This document shows positions 1-8,368 of a stretch of 64,000 nt of DNA, piece by piece. Origin of the DNA: JBGTBQ01 sp041749275. Lineage in GTDB: Bacteria; Acidobacteriota; Blastocatellia; Pyrinomonadales; Pyrinomonadaceae. Each line of letters begins with the position of its first letter. Position 1 is the first letter of the stretch. The DNA lies in assembly GCA_041749275.1 (NCBI GenBank), contig JBGTBQ010000470.1:1-64000 (forward strand), given 5' to 3'. The notes under the pieces were generated by a model. It ran no database searches. It had not been told where the DNA came from and was given only the letters and a program-made list of their open reading frames with translations. Position numbers and translations under genes: made by a program.

Positions 1-64
1 GTGCCGCGGGCAACATGGCGTTGATATACTCGCGCAGGCGAGTGGGACAAGAGCTTTGAGTCAT
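1..64 (-). CDS. possible 5' end of an insertion-sequence transposase (partial, runs off the window)
   Basis: An ATG at 64 on the minus strand opens a frame that stays open to the window edge. The first residues (MTQSSCPTRLREYINAM) resemble, from memory, the N-termini of some bacterial transposases that begin with a short polar stretch followed by 'LREY'. It lies immediately beyond the point where the glutaredoxin-like gene loses its reading sense, which fits an insertion. Only 21 codons are visible, so the call is tentative and it may be a chance frame. Confidence 0.25.
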   Translation of the reverse strand, partial: MTQSSCPTRLREYINAMLPAA

Positions 65-80
65 GGTAAACCCAATGCTC

Positions 81-101
81 TCACGAGTCGCTAACTCGTG
101 A
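81..101. repeat. 8-bp inverted repeat with 5-nt loop
   Basis: TCACGAGT pairs perfectly with ACTCGTGA across a 5-nt loop. It sits between the possible transposase start and the broken glutaredoxin gene, so it may belong to the end or leader of the inserted element. Confidence 0.4.
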
Positions 102-216
102 CCACTCGCTCATTTACAAAATGTGTCCCGACATCAGCCTCCTCGCACAGGTGGCAGCCGGGTTTGGTGTAAAAAACGACGCGCGGCAATCGTCGCGGTT
201 CTGTTTCTTCGCTCAT
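91..216 (-). pseudogene. truncated glutaredoxin-like (thioredoxin-fold) protein
   Basis: The ATG at 216 has a good ribosome binding site (GGGGAG) just upstream and begins MSEETEPRR, then VVFYTKPGCHLCEEA. That is the first beta strand and redox-active CxxC of the small glutaredoxin-like (DUF836-type) family, normally about 80-100 aa. After CEEA the sequence stops resembling the family and ends after only 41 codons. The break coincides with AT-richer sequence leading into a possible transposase start, so the gene looks disrupted by an insertion. A frame running upstream to 375 is not credible as the start because the ribosome binding site and the family N-terminus fit 216. Confidence 0.6.
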
Positions 217-376
217 AGAGTCTCCCCGCTCAACGCACGGGGCATGATAAACGCATGGTGTAACGACATAAAGACATCGTTCGTAGTAAAAATTAAACCT
301 TGCCACAGGCCGCCCGGAAATAGTATAAATGCCGCGAAGCCAAGCCATTTTATTGTTATTTCGGGCGCGGCGCACT

Positions 377-499
377 TCATGTCACGCAACTAGCATTTGA
401 ACCCGGAAGCAGAGAGAAGAGGCCGGCCTCTTTTTTGGTGATTTGTACCAACTCGCGCCCGGCCTGCGCCTCGGTGTAATTGCCGGCTTCATTTACAAT
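377..499 (-). pseudogene. possible C-terminal coding remnant upstream of the glutaredoxin gene
   Basis: In one minus-strand frame about 40 codons read as a hydrophilic protein tail (NEAGNYTEAQAGRELVQ, then ITKKEAGLF) with GC-rich third positions like real genes here. The frame ends at a TGA (377-379). It has a stop directly upstream and no start codon. It could be the surviving 3' end of a gene whose body is missing. I do not recognise the family, and a chance open stretch is possible. Confidence 0.25.
417..436 (+). terminator. 16-bp perfect palindrome followed by T-run
   Basis: The 16 bases at 417-432 are a perfect palindrome (AAGAGGCC then its complement) followed by four more T, the outline of an intrinsic terminator on the + strand. 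There is no complete + strand gene upstream to terminate, and the same bases are open as codons in the minus-strand remnant, so function is uncertain. Confidence 0.3.
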
Positions 500-539
500 C
501 TAAGCCGTCAAAGTTGATTCCTGAAAGGGAGGTCGCGGC

Positions 540-1427
540 GTGGAAGATAAGAATCCGACTCCGCCAGCCAAGAGTGCATCCGAAGCACAGCCCACGGAAG
601 GCGGGGAGACGGGAGGCGGCACGCCTTCCGTCAACGAGTTGCTCTCGGCAGCTCGCGGCGATGTCACGCGTGAAAAGGTAAGCGCGCGGGAGAGGGAACG
701 GACGCCCGTCACACCCGCCGCGAAAGCTGCCTCTTCAAACACGGTCGCCGACGCCGCGCCCGCCGGCGACGCGCCGGGCAAGTCCGTCCCATCGGGCACG
801 CCAACCGCCGCTCGCGTCTCGCCCGGTTCCGGCGCCTCCAAGACCACTTCAACGCCAACCGCCGCCGTCAACAAGGGCGTGAGCCGCGCAGTCGCCGCGA
901 AGCCTCCCGCCGGCCCGCTCGTCGAGAGCACGGATGACCCGCCGATCAACAAACTCCGGCGGCGCATCGTGTGGGCGAGCGTCGCGTCATTCCTCGGCGT
1001 CAGCTTCCTGATGTTCCTGCGCTTCTTCCTGCCTCGCACGCTGATGGAGCCGTCGAACGTCTTCAGCATCGGCTATCCCGGCGACTACGGCATCGGCGTG
1101 GACACGAAGTGGCAGCAGCTCTACCGCATCTGGGTCGTCAAGAATTCGGAGCGCTTATTTATCATCACCGCCGTCTGCACGCACCTCGGCTGCACGCCCG
1201 ACTGGAAGTCGAGCGAGAACAAGTTCAAGTGTCCGTGCCACGGCAGCGGCTACGATAGCGAGGGCGTCAACTTTGAAGGGCCGGCCCCGCGCCCGATGGA
1301 CCGCGCGCAGATTTCGCTCGACGCCGAAGGGCAGATCGTCGTCAACAAGGATCGCCTCTTCAAGTGGGAGAAGGGCAAGCAGAGCGAGTTCGACGACGAA
1401 AAGAACGGGGCTTACATCCGGGTCTGA
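540..1427 (+). CDS. Rieske 2Fe-2S protein of a cytochrome bc/b6f-type complex
   Basis: This is the iron-sulfur subunit that takes electrons from quinol at the Qo site and passes them to a c-type cytochrome. The cluster-binding motifs are clear: CTHLGC (C213, H215) and CPCHGSGY (C231, H234), with the two disulfide Cys inside them. A single membrane anchor lies at about residues 145-165. The first 130 residues are an unusually long Pro/Ala/Ser/Thr-rich, probably disordered extension on the cytoplasmic side; ordinary Rieske proteins have 20-40 residues there. The start is GTG 540, preceded by AGGGAGG. It is first in a + strand block with both cytochrome b halves and a multihaem cytochrome. Confidence 0.93.
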   Translation: MEDKNPTPPAKSASEAQPTEGGETGGGTPSVNELLSAARGDVTREKVSARERERTPVTPAAKAASSNTVADAAPAGDAPGKSVPSGTPTAARVSPGSGASKTTSTPTAAVNKGVSRAVAAKPPAGPLVESTDDPPINKLRRRIVWASVASFLGVSFLMFLRFFLPRTLMEPSNVFSIGYPGDYGIGVDTKWQQLYRIWVVKNSERLFIITAVCTHLGCTPDWKSSENKFKCPCHGSGYDSEGVNFEGPAPRPMDRAQISLDAEGQIVVNKDRLFKWEKGKQSEFDDEKNGAYIRV

Positions 1428-1462
1428 AGCTGTGAGCTGATAGCTAATAACAGGAGTTCATC
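1428..1462 (+). repeat. AGCTGATAGCTAAT-type intergenic repeat
   Basis: The short spacer between the Rieske and cytochrome b genes consists largely of AGCTGTGAGCTGATAGCTAA, a motif that recurs in degenerate form in the spacers at 3577 and 9290. The cytochrome b ribosome binding site (AGGAG) is directly downstream of it. Confidence 0.5.
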
Positions 1463-2383
1463 ATGGAGCCTGAGCGCCCCGATGGGGAAGATGGGAAGCA
1501 GGGTCTGACGCGCAAGGGCGTCGGCATCCTCGATAAAGCCCGCGCGCAAGGTGTGGCGCTCAAAGAGCGGGCCGAGGCCGAGGCGAAGACCTACAAAGAC
1601 CCGCAACAGACGCAACTCTGGAAGTCCATCTTCCGCGTCTCGCACGACCGCTCCGACCCGCGCAACCGTAGCTTATCCATCCTCTCGAACGTCTTCCTTC
1701 ACCTGCACCCGGCGAAGGTCAACCGCGACGCCGTCCGCTACGGCTTTACGTGGGGCATGGGCGGCATCACGTTCTATCTCTTTATCGTGCTCACCTTCAC
1801 GGGCGTGCTCCTGATGTTCTATTACCACCCGACGAAGGTGCAGGCGTTCCGCGACATTCTCTATCTCGAACACGACGTGCCGTTCGGTAAGCTGCTCAGA
1901 AACATGCATCGTTGGGCGGCGCACCTGATGATTATCACGACGTGGCTGCACATGTTCCGCGTCGTGTTGACGGGTTCCTACAAGCGCCCGCGCGAGTTCA
2001 ACTGGTGCGTCGGCGTGGTGCTTCTGGTACTGACGCTGCTGCTCTCATTCACGGGCTATCTTTTGCCGGACGACCAACTCGGTTTTTGGGCGGTGACGGT
2101 CGGGACGAACATGGCTCGCGCCACGCCCATCTTCGGCGCCGAGGGGCCGTTCGGGCCGCAGATCGGGATGACGCCTTTTAACGACGTGCGCTTCGGGCTG
2201 CTTGGCGGCTCCATCGTGGACGCAAACGCGCTGCTGCGCTCGTACATCTGGCACTGCATCGGCATCCCTCTCGTCGCCTCGATCTTTATGGCCGTCCACT
2301 TCTGGCGCATCCGCAAGGACGGCGGCATCTCAGGCCCGGCGCCCGTGATGTTGGAGAGCGAGATGAAAGCGGTGAAGAAATAA
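1463..2383 (+). CDS. cytochrome b, N-terminal (b6-type) subunit
   Basis: This integral membrane subunit binds the two b haems of the quinol:cytochrome c oxidoreductase. The 306 aa have a charged 70-residue N-terminal extension, then four transmembrane helices. Haem ligands are visible as H-R-W-A-A-H-(8)-H in helix B, where the outer pair is 14 residues apart, and W-H-C...H in helix D. The helix D pair is separated by 14 intervening residues, the spacing typical of cytochrome b6 rather than mitochondrial-type cytochrome b. The C-terminal domain is on the next gene, also a b6f-like split. ATG 1463 follows AGGAG. Confidence 0.93.
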   Translation: MEPERPDGEDGKQGLTRKGVGILDKARAQGVALKERAEAEAKTYKDPQQTQLWKSIFRVSHDRSDPRNRSLSILSNVFLHLHPAKVNRDAVRYGFTWGMGGITFYLFIVLTFTGVLLMFYYHPTKVQAFRDILYLEHDVPFGKLLRNMHRWAAHLMIITTWLHMFRVVLTGSYKRPREFNWCVGVVLLVLTLLLSFTGYLLPDDQLGFWAVTVGTNMARATPIFGAEGPFGPQIGMTPFNDVRFGLLGGSIVDANALLRSYIWHCIGIPLVASIFMAVHFWRIRKDGGISGPAPVMLESEMKAVKK

Positions 2384-2466
2384 AATGTCGCCCGTGCTTT
2401 GAGCAGAGAGTCGTTTATGACCAGTGATGTTCAAGTTTTTCGGTTGACCGGACGGAGAGATTGAAC

Positions 2467-3576
2467 ATGTCAATGGCTGTACCCCAACCAAAAAGCGGCA
2501 GGCGTTGGCTCTGGCTCGTCGTCGCGTTGGCCGTCGTCGGCGTTCTAGCCCTGATGGTCAATGACTGGCACCAACTCTGGAAGATCAGCTCCGCGCCGGA
2601 CAACGTGCCCATCGTGGCGATGATTCCGCTCGTCGCCTTCTTTACGTGGCTCGGTTTCAGGCAGTCGCGTGATAACGACGAACTGACCGGGCAACTCGAA
2701 GCCGACCCGCAACTCGCCAAGACACACCATCGCAAGACGCTGCCCTGGCGGCCCGGCTGGGCGCGCGAACTGCACGTCTGGCCTTATCTCGTCCGCATCG
2801 AGTTTCTCGCCGCTTTGATTGTGACGATCATTCTCTTCGTCTGGTCCATCACGCTCGACGCGCCGCTTGAAGAACCGGCCAACCCGAACCTGACGATGAA
2901 CCCGTCGAAAGCGCCGTGGTACTTCCTCGGTCTACAGGAGATGCTCGTCTACTTCGATCCATGGATCGCGGGCGTGGTGATGCCGGGGCTGCTGGTCGTC
3001 GGGCTGATGGTCTTTCCCTACGTTGACTCGAATCCGCTCGGCAACGGTTATTACAGTTGGAAGCAGCGCCGCTTCGCGGTCGGGATGTTCCTGTGGGGCT
3101 TTTTCATGTGGATCATCCTGATTATCATCGGCACGTTCATCCGCGGGCCGGGATGGATTTGGTTCTGGCCGGGGCAGACGTGGGATCACAACGCCGTCGT
3201 CTTTGACCGCAACCGCGACCTGCATGAAATCGTCGCCGGCTGGGGGCTGCCGTTCCTCAACGAGTATCCGTGGAAGGCGATTTTCGGCTTGATGGTCGTC
3301 GGCGGGATCATGACGCTCGGAGCGCTGTTTTTCCACTGGCTGATGTTGCGGAGCGAGTTCAAGCTCAAATATCTCACTTCTTTCAAGCAGTTCAAGCAAT
3401 GGGCCACACAGCCGGACGAGTTCGAGCAGAAGCTGTTAGCGCGGACGAGTCTGTTGCAATACCTGACTTTCCAGTTCTTCGCCGTCTCGGTGCTGTGGCT
3501 GTTCCCGGTCAAGCTGATTCTCAGGCTGGTGTTCACAATCAAATACATTCTGGTTACCCCGTGGTTCAACGTGTGA
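2467..3576 (+). CDS. cytochrome b, C-terminal (subunit IV-like) subunit, extended
   Basis: This is the second half of the split cytochrome b. The core signature KAPWYFLGLQEMLVYFDPW identifies the Qo-site region. The usual PEWY motif is APWY here, so the Glu that in classical complexes helps quinol deprotonation is absent. At 369 aa it is more than twice the size of plastid/cyanobacterial subunit IV (about 160 aa), with about seven hydrophobic helices rather than three. The extra helices at the C-terminus and two before the core may hold the multihaem cytochrome encoded next. ATG 2467 is preferred to the in-frame TTG two codons earlier. Confidence 0.9.
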   Translation: MSMAVPQPKSGRRWLWLVVALAVVGVLALMVNDWHQLWKISSAPDNVPIVAMIPLVAFFTWLGFRQSRDNDELTGQLEADPQLAKTHHRKTLPWRPGWARELHVWPYLVRIEFLAALIVTIILFVWSITLDAPLEEPANPNLTMNPSKAPWYFLGLQEMLVYFDPWIAGVVMPGLLVVGLMVFPYVDSNPLGNGYYSWKQRRFAVGMFLWGFFMWIILIIIGTFIRGPGWIWFWPGQTWDHNAVVFDRNRDLHEIVAGWGLPFLNEYPWKAIFGLMVVGGIMTLGALFFHWLMLRSEFKLKYLTSFKQFKQWATQPDEFEQKLLARTSLLQYLTFQFFAVSVLWLFPVKLILRLVFTIKYILVTPWFNV

Positions 3577-3711
3577 TAGCTGAAAAGCTGAGAGCTATTA
3601 ACCGGCTGATAAAGCCGGTGAGCACTTCGGGAAATCAGGAATTGATGACCAAGATCGTTCGGACTCTTAAGAGCTTAAAGCTAATCGCTAACAGCTTTCA
3701 GCTTTGGAGGT
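3577..3711 (+). repeat. intergenic AGCT-rich repeats and a small hairpin
   Basis: The spacer carries repeated AGCT units (TAGCTGAAAAGCTGAGAGCTATTAACC and, later, AGCTAATCGCTAACAGCTTTCAGC) plus a perfect hairpin ACCGGCT...AGCCGGT. The string AGCTATTAACCG is shared with the spacer at 9295. It ends in the GGAGGT ribosome binding site of the multihaem cytochrome gene. Confidence 0.5.
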
Positions 3712-6700
3712 ATGTCTCGCGTGGCTGATACTCCCGCAACCGACAAACTCGTCAAGGCCGAGCCGGTAGGCCCGACACCCGACCCCATAACCAGCCGCTC
3801 GACCAGCGGCGTCATGCTCGTCTGCGCCCTGTTGCTCACGGGTTCGCTGGCATGGGCGCTCATGGACGAAGTGCAACTGACGCGTCCATGGAAAGGCGAC
3901 CAGCAAACGTTCGTGAAGCGGTACAAGCGTTTCCTGAATCGCATCAAAAACCGGGGTTTCAAGACCGAAACCGAGGTCCGGGCGAGTGCTGAGTTTGAGC
4001 AGCTCGACGCGGAAGCTAAAGATGCGAGGAAGTCCGTCCAGCCGAAGGTTGATGAAAACAACAAGCGTGTCAGGGTTATTGATTCGCAACTCGCCGCGAT
4101 TTCCGACCCGTTTCAGGATCGTCGCGGGCGCATCACCGTCGCCAGCTACGAAGCTGAGACAGCGGATGAAGAGGACAAGGCCGGAGAGCGCAAAGATGTC
4201 GAGGAACTGAAAAGTAGAAAAGTCAACATCGCTTTCCCGACCGACGACGGTGCGCGGACGGTGACGAAAGAATTCGACTTTTACGATCTCGAAAAAAACT
4301 ATACTGGCCTCAAAGACGAAAAGGGGCGGCTCCTCACGGAGAACGGGGAGCTACTGAAAAACTCTTCCGAGCTTGAGCGCAAGCGCGACGAATATCTGAA
4401 GGACAACGTCACCGATGTGACGCGAGAACAGGTGCGCCTGCTCGAAACCAAACTTGCCAACTTCGACTTCGGCATCAAGCAGATCAGCGTCAACGGCGAT
4501 GTCATCGTTGACCGTTGCGAGACGTGCCACCTCGGCGCGCGCGAACCACTCCGCATCAACGCCTCGGATATGATGGTGCGCGGCAAGCGTCCCGACCGTC
4601 TGGCGCGGGCCTTCGTCAGTCATCCGAGTAAAGAGCTGTTGGAGATACACGAACCAGAACGCTTCGGCTGTTCGAGTTGTCACTGGGGCAACGGGCGCGC
4701 GACGACGAGCACGATGAAGGGACACGGCAGGCACCGTTTCTGGCTCCATCCGCTCTTCGACAAAGAGAACATGGAGGCGGGCTGCAACCAGTGCCACTCC
4801 ACCGACCGCGTCCTACAGGGCGCCCCGACGCTCACGCTCGGCAAAGACCTCTACAGCGAGCGCGGCTGCGTCGGCTGCCACCGCTATGAGGGATTCGACC
4901 GCGAGACGGACGCATTGACGAACACGCGGCAGCTCATCAAGCAATACGAGGATGAGATCACCGCCAACGAGCGCGAGGCCAAGGCCGCCCGCGCCGAAAG
5001 CTCTTCGGCGGGCGTGAACGACGATCAGGCGCAGCGTCTGCTGGCGCGGGCTGAATCGCTGATCGTCACGAACAGTCAGATCGAAGCGCGCCGGGACGAG
5101 CTTGAGACGCAGGCGCGTTACCTGATGCAGGATCAGAAGAAGGTCGGCCCGAACCTCAAGGATGTCCGGCTCAAGCTCCGCAAGGAGTGGCTCCCGGTCT
5201 GGCTCAAAGACCCGCAAGCCTTCCGCCCCGGCACCAAGATGCCGACCTACTGGTATCTCTCAGGCGACACTGATAAGAGTAAGGCGAAGGGCAACATCGT
5301 CCCCGCCCAAGCGCAGGACGAGGAGCGCAAGGCCATCGCCGCGTATCTCTGGCAGTCGGCGTTTGATGGACAGATGCCGTCGCAGCCGAAAGGCGACGGC
5401 GCGCGCGGTAAAGAGTTGTTCGAGACGACCGGATGTCTCGCCTGTCATTCAACCGGTGAGGGTGAGCAGCAGTTGGGCGGCGATTTCGCGGCGAACCTGA
5501 CCCGGCTCGGCGAGAAGGCAAATTACGAGTACATCGTCCGCTGGGTGCACAACCCACGCGAGCGCTGGGCGCCTTATTGTCCCAAGCACAAACGCGACCT
5601 GACGCCGGAGGACTACGCGAAGCATAACAAGCCTTTTGTCTTCGACGCCAAAAACTCGCGCTGCCCGGAAGACGGCGCGGAGCTACAGGTTCAAAACATG
5701 ACGGTGATGCCTAACTTCCGCCTCACCGATCAGGACTCGCGTGACATCGCCACCTATCTCGTCTCGCTCTCCGCGAACGCCTCTTTCCCGGATGCCTCCT
5801 ACATGGATGACCCGAAGCTGAAAGATCAGGGGCAGGCTCTCATCAAAGTTTACGGCTGCGCGGGCTGCCACGAAATTCGCGGCTTTGAGGACGAGCAGCG
5901 CATCGGCAAAGAGTTGACTGCCGAGGGCGCGACGCCGCTCGAACGGCTCGACTTCGCCATGCTCACGCACAAGGCCGAGTTGGGCGACGACCCGCTCGCG
6001 GTCGAACTGGGCAAAGACCCCAAGAAAGGCGAGCACGATTATAACGGCTGGTACGAGCACAAGGGCTTCTTCGAGCGCAAGCTCGTTGATCCGTCAATCT
6101 ATGACATGGGCAAAGAGAAGGAGCCGCGCGAACACCTTCGGATGCCCAAGCCATTCCTCAAACCCGAATGGCGGACGGCGCTGACGACCTTCCTGTTGGG
6201 AAGCGTCGGCAACGAAGGCGCGAACGTTCCCACCTCGCTTTTCTATCAGCCGACCGAACAGCAAAAGGCGATTCAGGACGGCTGGTGGGTCATCAAGAAA
6301 TATAATTGCATGGGCTGTCACAACGTACAGGTTGGACAGAAGTCTGACCTGTCCGGATTGTCGCTCTATCTGGAAGGCGGCGCGCTCGGCAAAGATCAGT
6401 TGCCGCCGGGTCTGACGACCGAAGGAGCGCGCGTTGATCCCGACTGGCTATTGCGTTTCCTGACCGATCCATCTTTGAGCGGCGGCGCGCTCGAAGGACG
6501 CAGCCTGTCGGCTCCGGGACAAGTGAGCGGCGCGAATCAGGCTCTCGCCGCCAGACCGCCGCAAGGTGCGAACGGCGCCGGCGCCGCGCAGACCCAAACT
6601 CAAGGAGCGCAACAGAGCGCGATAATGAGCGCGCACGCCGCGCTCAAACCGCAGCCGGGAGCGCCCCGCAACGGCGTGAGGACGTACCTGAAAGTTCGTA

Positions 6701-7407
6701 TGCCGACTTTCAACTTCTCGCCAAACGAGCTTCGCACGCTCGTCCGCTTCTTCCTCGCCGTCTCGGCGCAGCAGGAGCCTTTCATCAAGGAGCAGCTCGA
6801 CCCGCTGACGGAATCAGAAAAAGACCTCGCGCGTGCGCTCTTCACTTCGCAGGCCGCGCCCTGTTTGAAGTGCCACATCACGAGCGAGGGAGACCGAGAC
6901 AAGACCGCGCCCAACTTCCTCATCGCGGGCGAGCGTTTGAAATCGGATTGGACTTATCGCTGGCTCCTCGACCCGCAACGCATCATGCCCGGCACGGCGA
7001 TGCCGTCCGAGTTGTTCGAGCGTGACGGCGAGCGCTGGGTGTTCAAAGGCCCGTTGCCGCCATCCGCCGCACAGTACAACGGCGATCACGCGCGGCTGCT
7101 GGTTCGCTACCTGCTCCAACTGACGCCCGAAGAGCAGGCGCGTTCGGCTCGAACGACGCCGATAGCGCCCGCGGCGGCGCCTGCCGCGACGACTCCGCCC
7201 GCGCCCGTGGCTTCGCATAAACGTTTCCGCGAGCCGCGCAACACGTCTCGGCGTCCGTCTCAAAATGCCGGTCGAAGAGTCGAGCGCCGTGAACGAAAAC
7301 AACAGGTTTCGTCACGTCCGACTTCGCGGCGCGGGCGGCGCGGCAAACGCGTTGGAACGGCGGTGGCGACCGTGCGGCTTCAGCGAGCGTCTGATTTCTC
7401 GCATTGA
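3712..7407 (+). CDS. giant membrane-anchored octahaem c-type cytochrome
   Basis: The 1231-aa protein has one N-terminal membrane anchor (about residues 35-55) and eight CxxCH haem sites, at Cys 269, 320, 358, 386, 575, 716, 866 and 1051. Haems 1-4 form a tight cluster. Haems 5-8 are spread singly, each in a cytochrome-c-like unit ending with a Met/Pro motif (such as GTKMPTY and PGTAMPSE). Charged, probably helical segments lie before haem 1 and between haems 4 and 5. Being inside the Rieske/cytochrome b genes, it most likely replaces cytochrome c1 and wires the complex to the oxidase encoded downstream. A CPKH...CPEDG pair near residues 622-652 may bind zinc. The last 80 residues are Pro/Arg/Ser-rich and low complexity. 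Confidence 0.88.
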   Translation: MSRVADTPATDKLVKAEPVGPTPDPITSRSTSGVMLVCALLLTGSLAWALMDEVQLTRPWKGDQQTFVKRYKRFLNRIKNRGFKTETEVRASAEFEQLDAEAKDARKSVQPKVDENNKRVRVIDSQLAAISDPFQDRRGRITVASYEAETADEEDKAGERKDVEELKSRKVNIAFPTDDGARTVTKEFDFYDLEKNYTGLKDEKGRLLTENGELLKNSSELERKRDEYLKDNVTDVTREQVRLLETKLANFDFGIKQISVNGDVIVDRCETCHLGAREPLRINASDMMVRGKRPDRLARAFVSHPSKELLEIHEPERFGCSSCHWGNGRATTSTMKGHGRHRFWLHPLFDKENMEAGCNQCHSTDRVLQGAPTLTLGKDLYSERGCVGCHRYEGFDRETDALTNTRQLIKQYEDEITANEREAKAARAESSSAGVNDDQAQRLLARAESLIVTNSQIEARRDELETQARYLMQDQKKVGPNLKDVRLKLRKEWLPVWLKDPQAFRPGTKMPTYWYLSGDTDKSKAKGNIVPAQAQDEERKAIAAYLWQSAFDGQMPSQPKGDGARGKELFETTGCLACHSTGEGEQQLGGDFAANLTRLGEKANYEYIVRWVHNPRERWAPYCPKHKRDLTPEDYAKHNKPFVFDAKNSRCPEDGAELQVQNMTVMPNFRLTDQDSRDIATYLVSLSANASFPDASYMDDPKLKDQGQALIKVYGCAGCHEIRGFEDEQRIGKELTAEGATPLERLDFAMLTHKAELGDDPLAVELGKDPKKGEHDYNGWYEHKGFFERKLVDPSIYDMGKEKEPREHLRMPKPFLKPEWRTALTTFLLGSVGNEGANVPTSLFYQPTEQQKAIQDGWWVIKKYNCMGCHNVQVGQKSDLSGLSLYLEGGALGKDQLPPGLTTEGARVDPDWLLRFLTDPSLSGGALEGRSLSAPGQVSGANQALAARPPQGANGAGAAQTQTQGAQQSAIMSAHAALKPQPGAPRNGVRTYLKVRMPTFNFSPNELRTLVRFFLAVSAQQEPFIKEQLDPLTESEKDLARALFTSQAAPCLKCHITSEGDRDKTAPNFLIAGERLKSDWTYRWLLDPQRIMPGTAMPSELFERDGERWVFKGPLPPSAAQYNGDHARLLVRYLLQLTPEEQARSARTTPIAPAAAPAATTPPAPVASHKRFREPRNTSRRPSQNAGRRVERRERKQQVSSRPTSRRGRRGKRVGTAVATVRLQRASDFSH

Positions 7408-7456
7408 GCTTTTAGAGTTATCATACAGCCACATCATTCGCAGGAGGTTTTCAACG

Positions 7457-8356
7457 ATGCAATCCAAACGCGCGCGTTTTCTCGCGGCGCTACTCGTCAC
7501 GGTCTGCTTGCTCGCCTTTTCCGCCGCGTGCGGCAGGGACGAGGATGAGGAAGACCCGGCGGGCGCCGGCGACGAAGGAACCGAAACCGTCGAGTTGACG
7601 CCTTACAAGCCTTCGGGCAATGAGGGCGCGATCACGGGCACTGTCGCTTTCACGGGCACACCGCCCACACCAGCCGAAATCAGCATGTTGGCCGACCCCT
7701 TTTGCGCCTCGGCCAGTCAGAACCCGAAGGCCGAAGACACAGTCGTCAACGGCGACAAGCTGCAAAACGTTTTCGTCTACGTAAAGGACGGCAAGACCGC
7801 CGGCGCGACCGGGAAGAGCATTACGAGCTTTTCCTTCGCACCACCCGCCGAGCCGGTTGTGCTCGACCAGCATGGCTGTCGTTATGTTCCGCATGTCGTC
7901 GGCGTCCAGACCAGCCAGAAGATACAGGTCAAAAACAGCGACGCTACTTCGCATAATGTCAACGTGGACGCCGCCAAAAACCCGAAGTTCAATCAGGGAC
8001 AGGGGCCAAGCGCGCCCGCCATCGAGAAGCAGTTCTTGCGCGCCGAAACGCTCATCCCGGTCAAGTGCAACCAGCACCCGTGGATGAGAGCGTACATCGG
8101 CGTAGTCGGCCACCCGTTCTACTCAGTCAGCGGGGCTGACGGCAAGTTCGAGATCAAGGGATTGCCGCCGGGAACATATACGCTCGTCGCGTGGCACGAG
8201 AAGTTGGGTGAGAAGACGCAATCGGTGACGGTCGGCGACAAAGAGCAGAAGTCGCAGGATTTCAGCTTCGCGCCGGGCGGCACGGCTGAACTTCACGTCG
8301 GTTCATGGGAACTCTTGCCCGCCCTCGAATTACCGATGATCGGCAGTCATCATTAA
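7457..8356 (+). CDS. lipoprotein with blue-copper-like and carboxypeptidase-regulatory-like domains
   Basis: The start is ATG 7457 behind an excellent AGGAGG; a longer in-frame opening is ignored. The signal peptide ends in the lipobox LLAFSAAC, so a lipid-anchored periplasmic protein is expected. Residues about 50-220 form a beta-rich cupredoxin-like domain with a plausible type I copper ligand set: His in SHNV, then C-N-Q-H-P-W-M (Cys, His, Met). Residues about 225-280 match a carboxypeptidase-regulatory-like beta sandwich (DGKFEIKGLPPGTYTL). Its place between the cytochrome bc genes and the oxidase genes suggests a tethered electron carrier or copper chaperone for the oxidase; that role is inferred. 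Confidence 0.75.
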   Translation: MQSKRARFLAALLVTVCLLAFSAACGRDEDEEDPAGAGDEGTETVELTPYKPSGNEGAITGTVAFTGTPPTPAEISMLADPFCASASQNPKAEDTVVNGDKLQNVFVYVKDGKTAGATGKSITSFSFAPPAEPVVLDQHGCRYVPHVVGVQTSQKIQVKNSDATSHNVNVDAAKNPKFNQGQGPSAPAIEKQFLRAETLIPVKCNQHPWMRAYIGVVGHPFYSVSGADGKFEIKGLPPGTYTLVAWHEKLGEKTQSVTVGDKEQKSQDFSFAPGGTAELHVGSWELLPALELPMIGSHH

Positions 8357-8368
8357 GGCGCAATTTAC

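Noticed and set aside
3712..7407. More than eight haem sites in the giant cytochrome
   Set aside because: CPKH and CPEDG near residues 622-652 are not CxxCH motifs, so only eight haem sites are counted.
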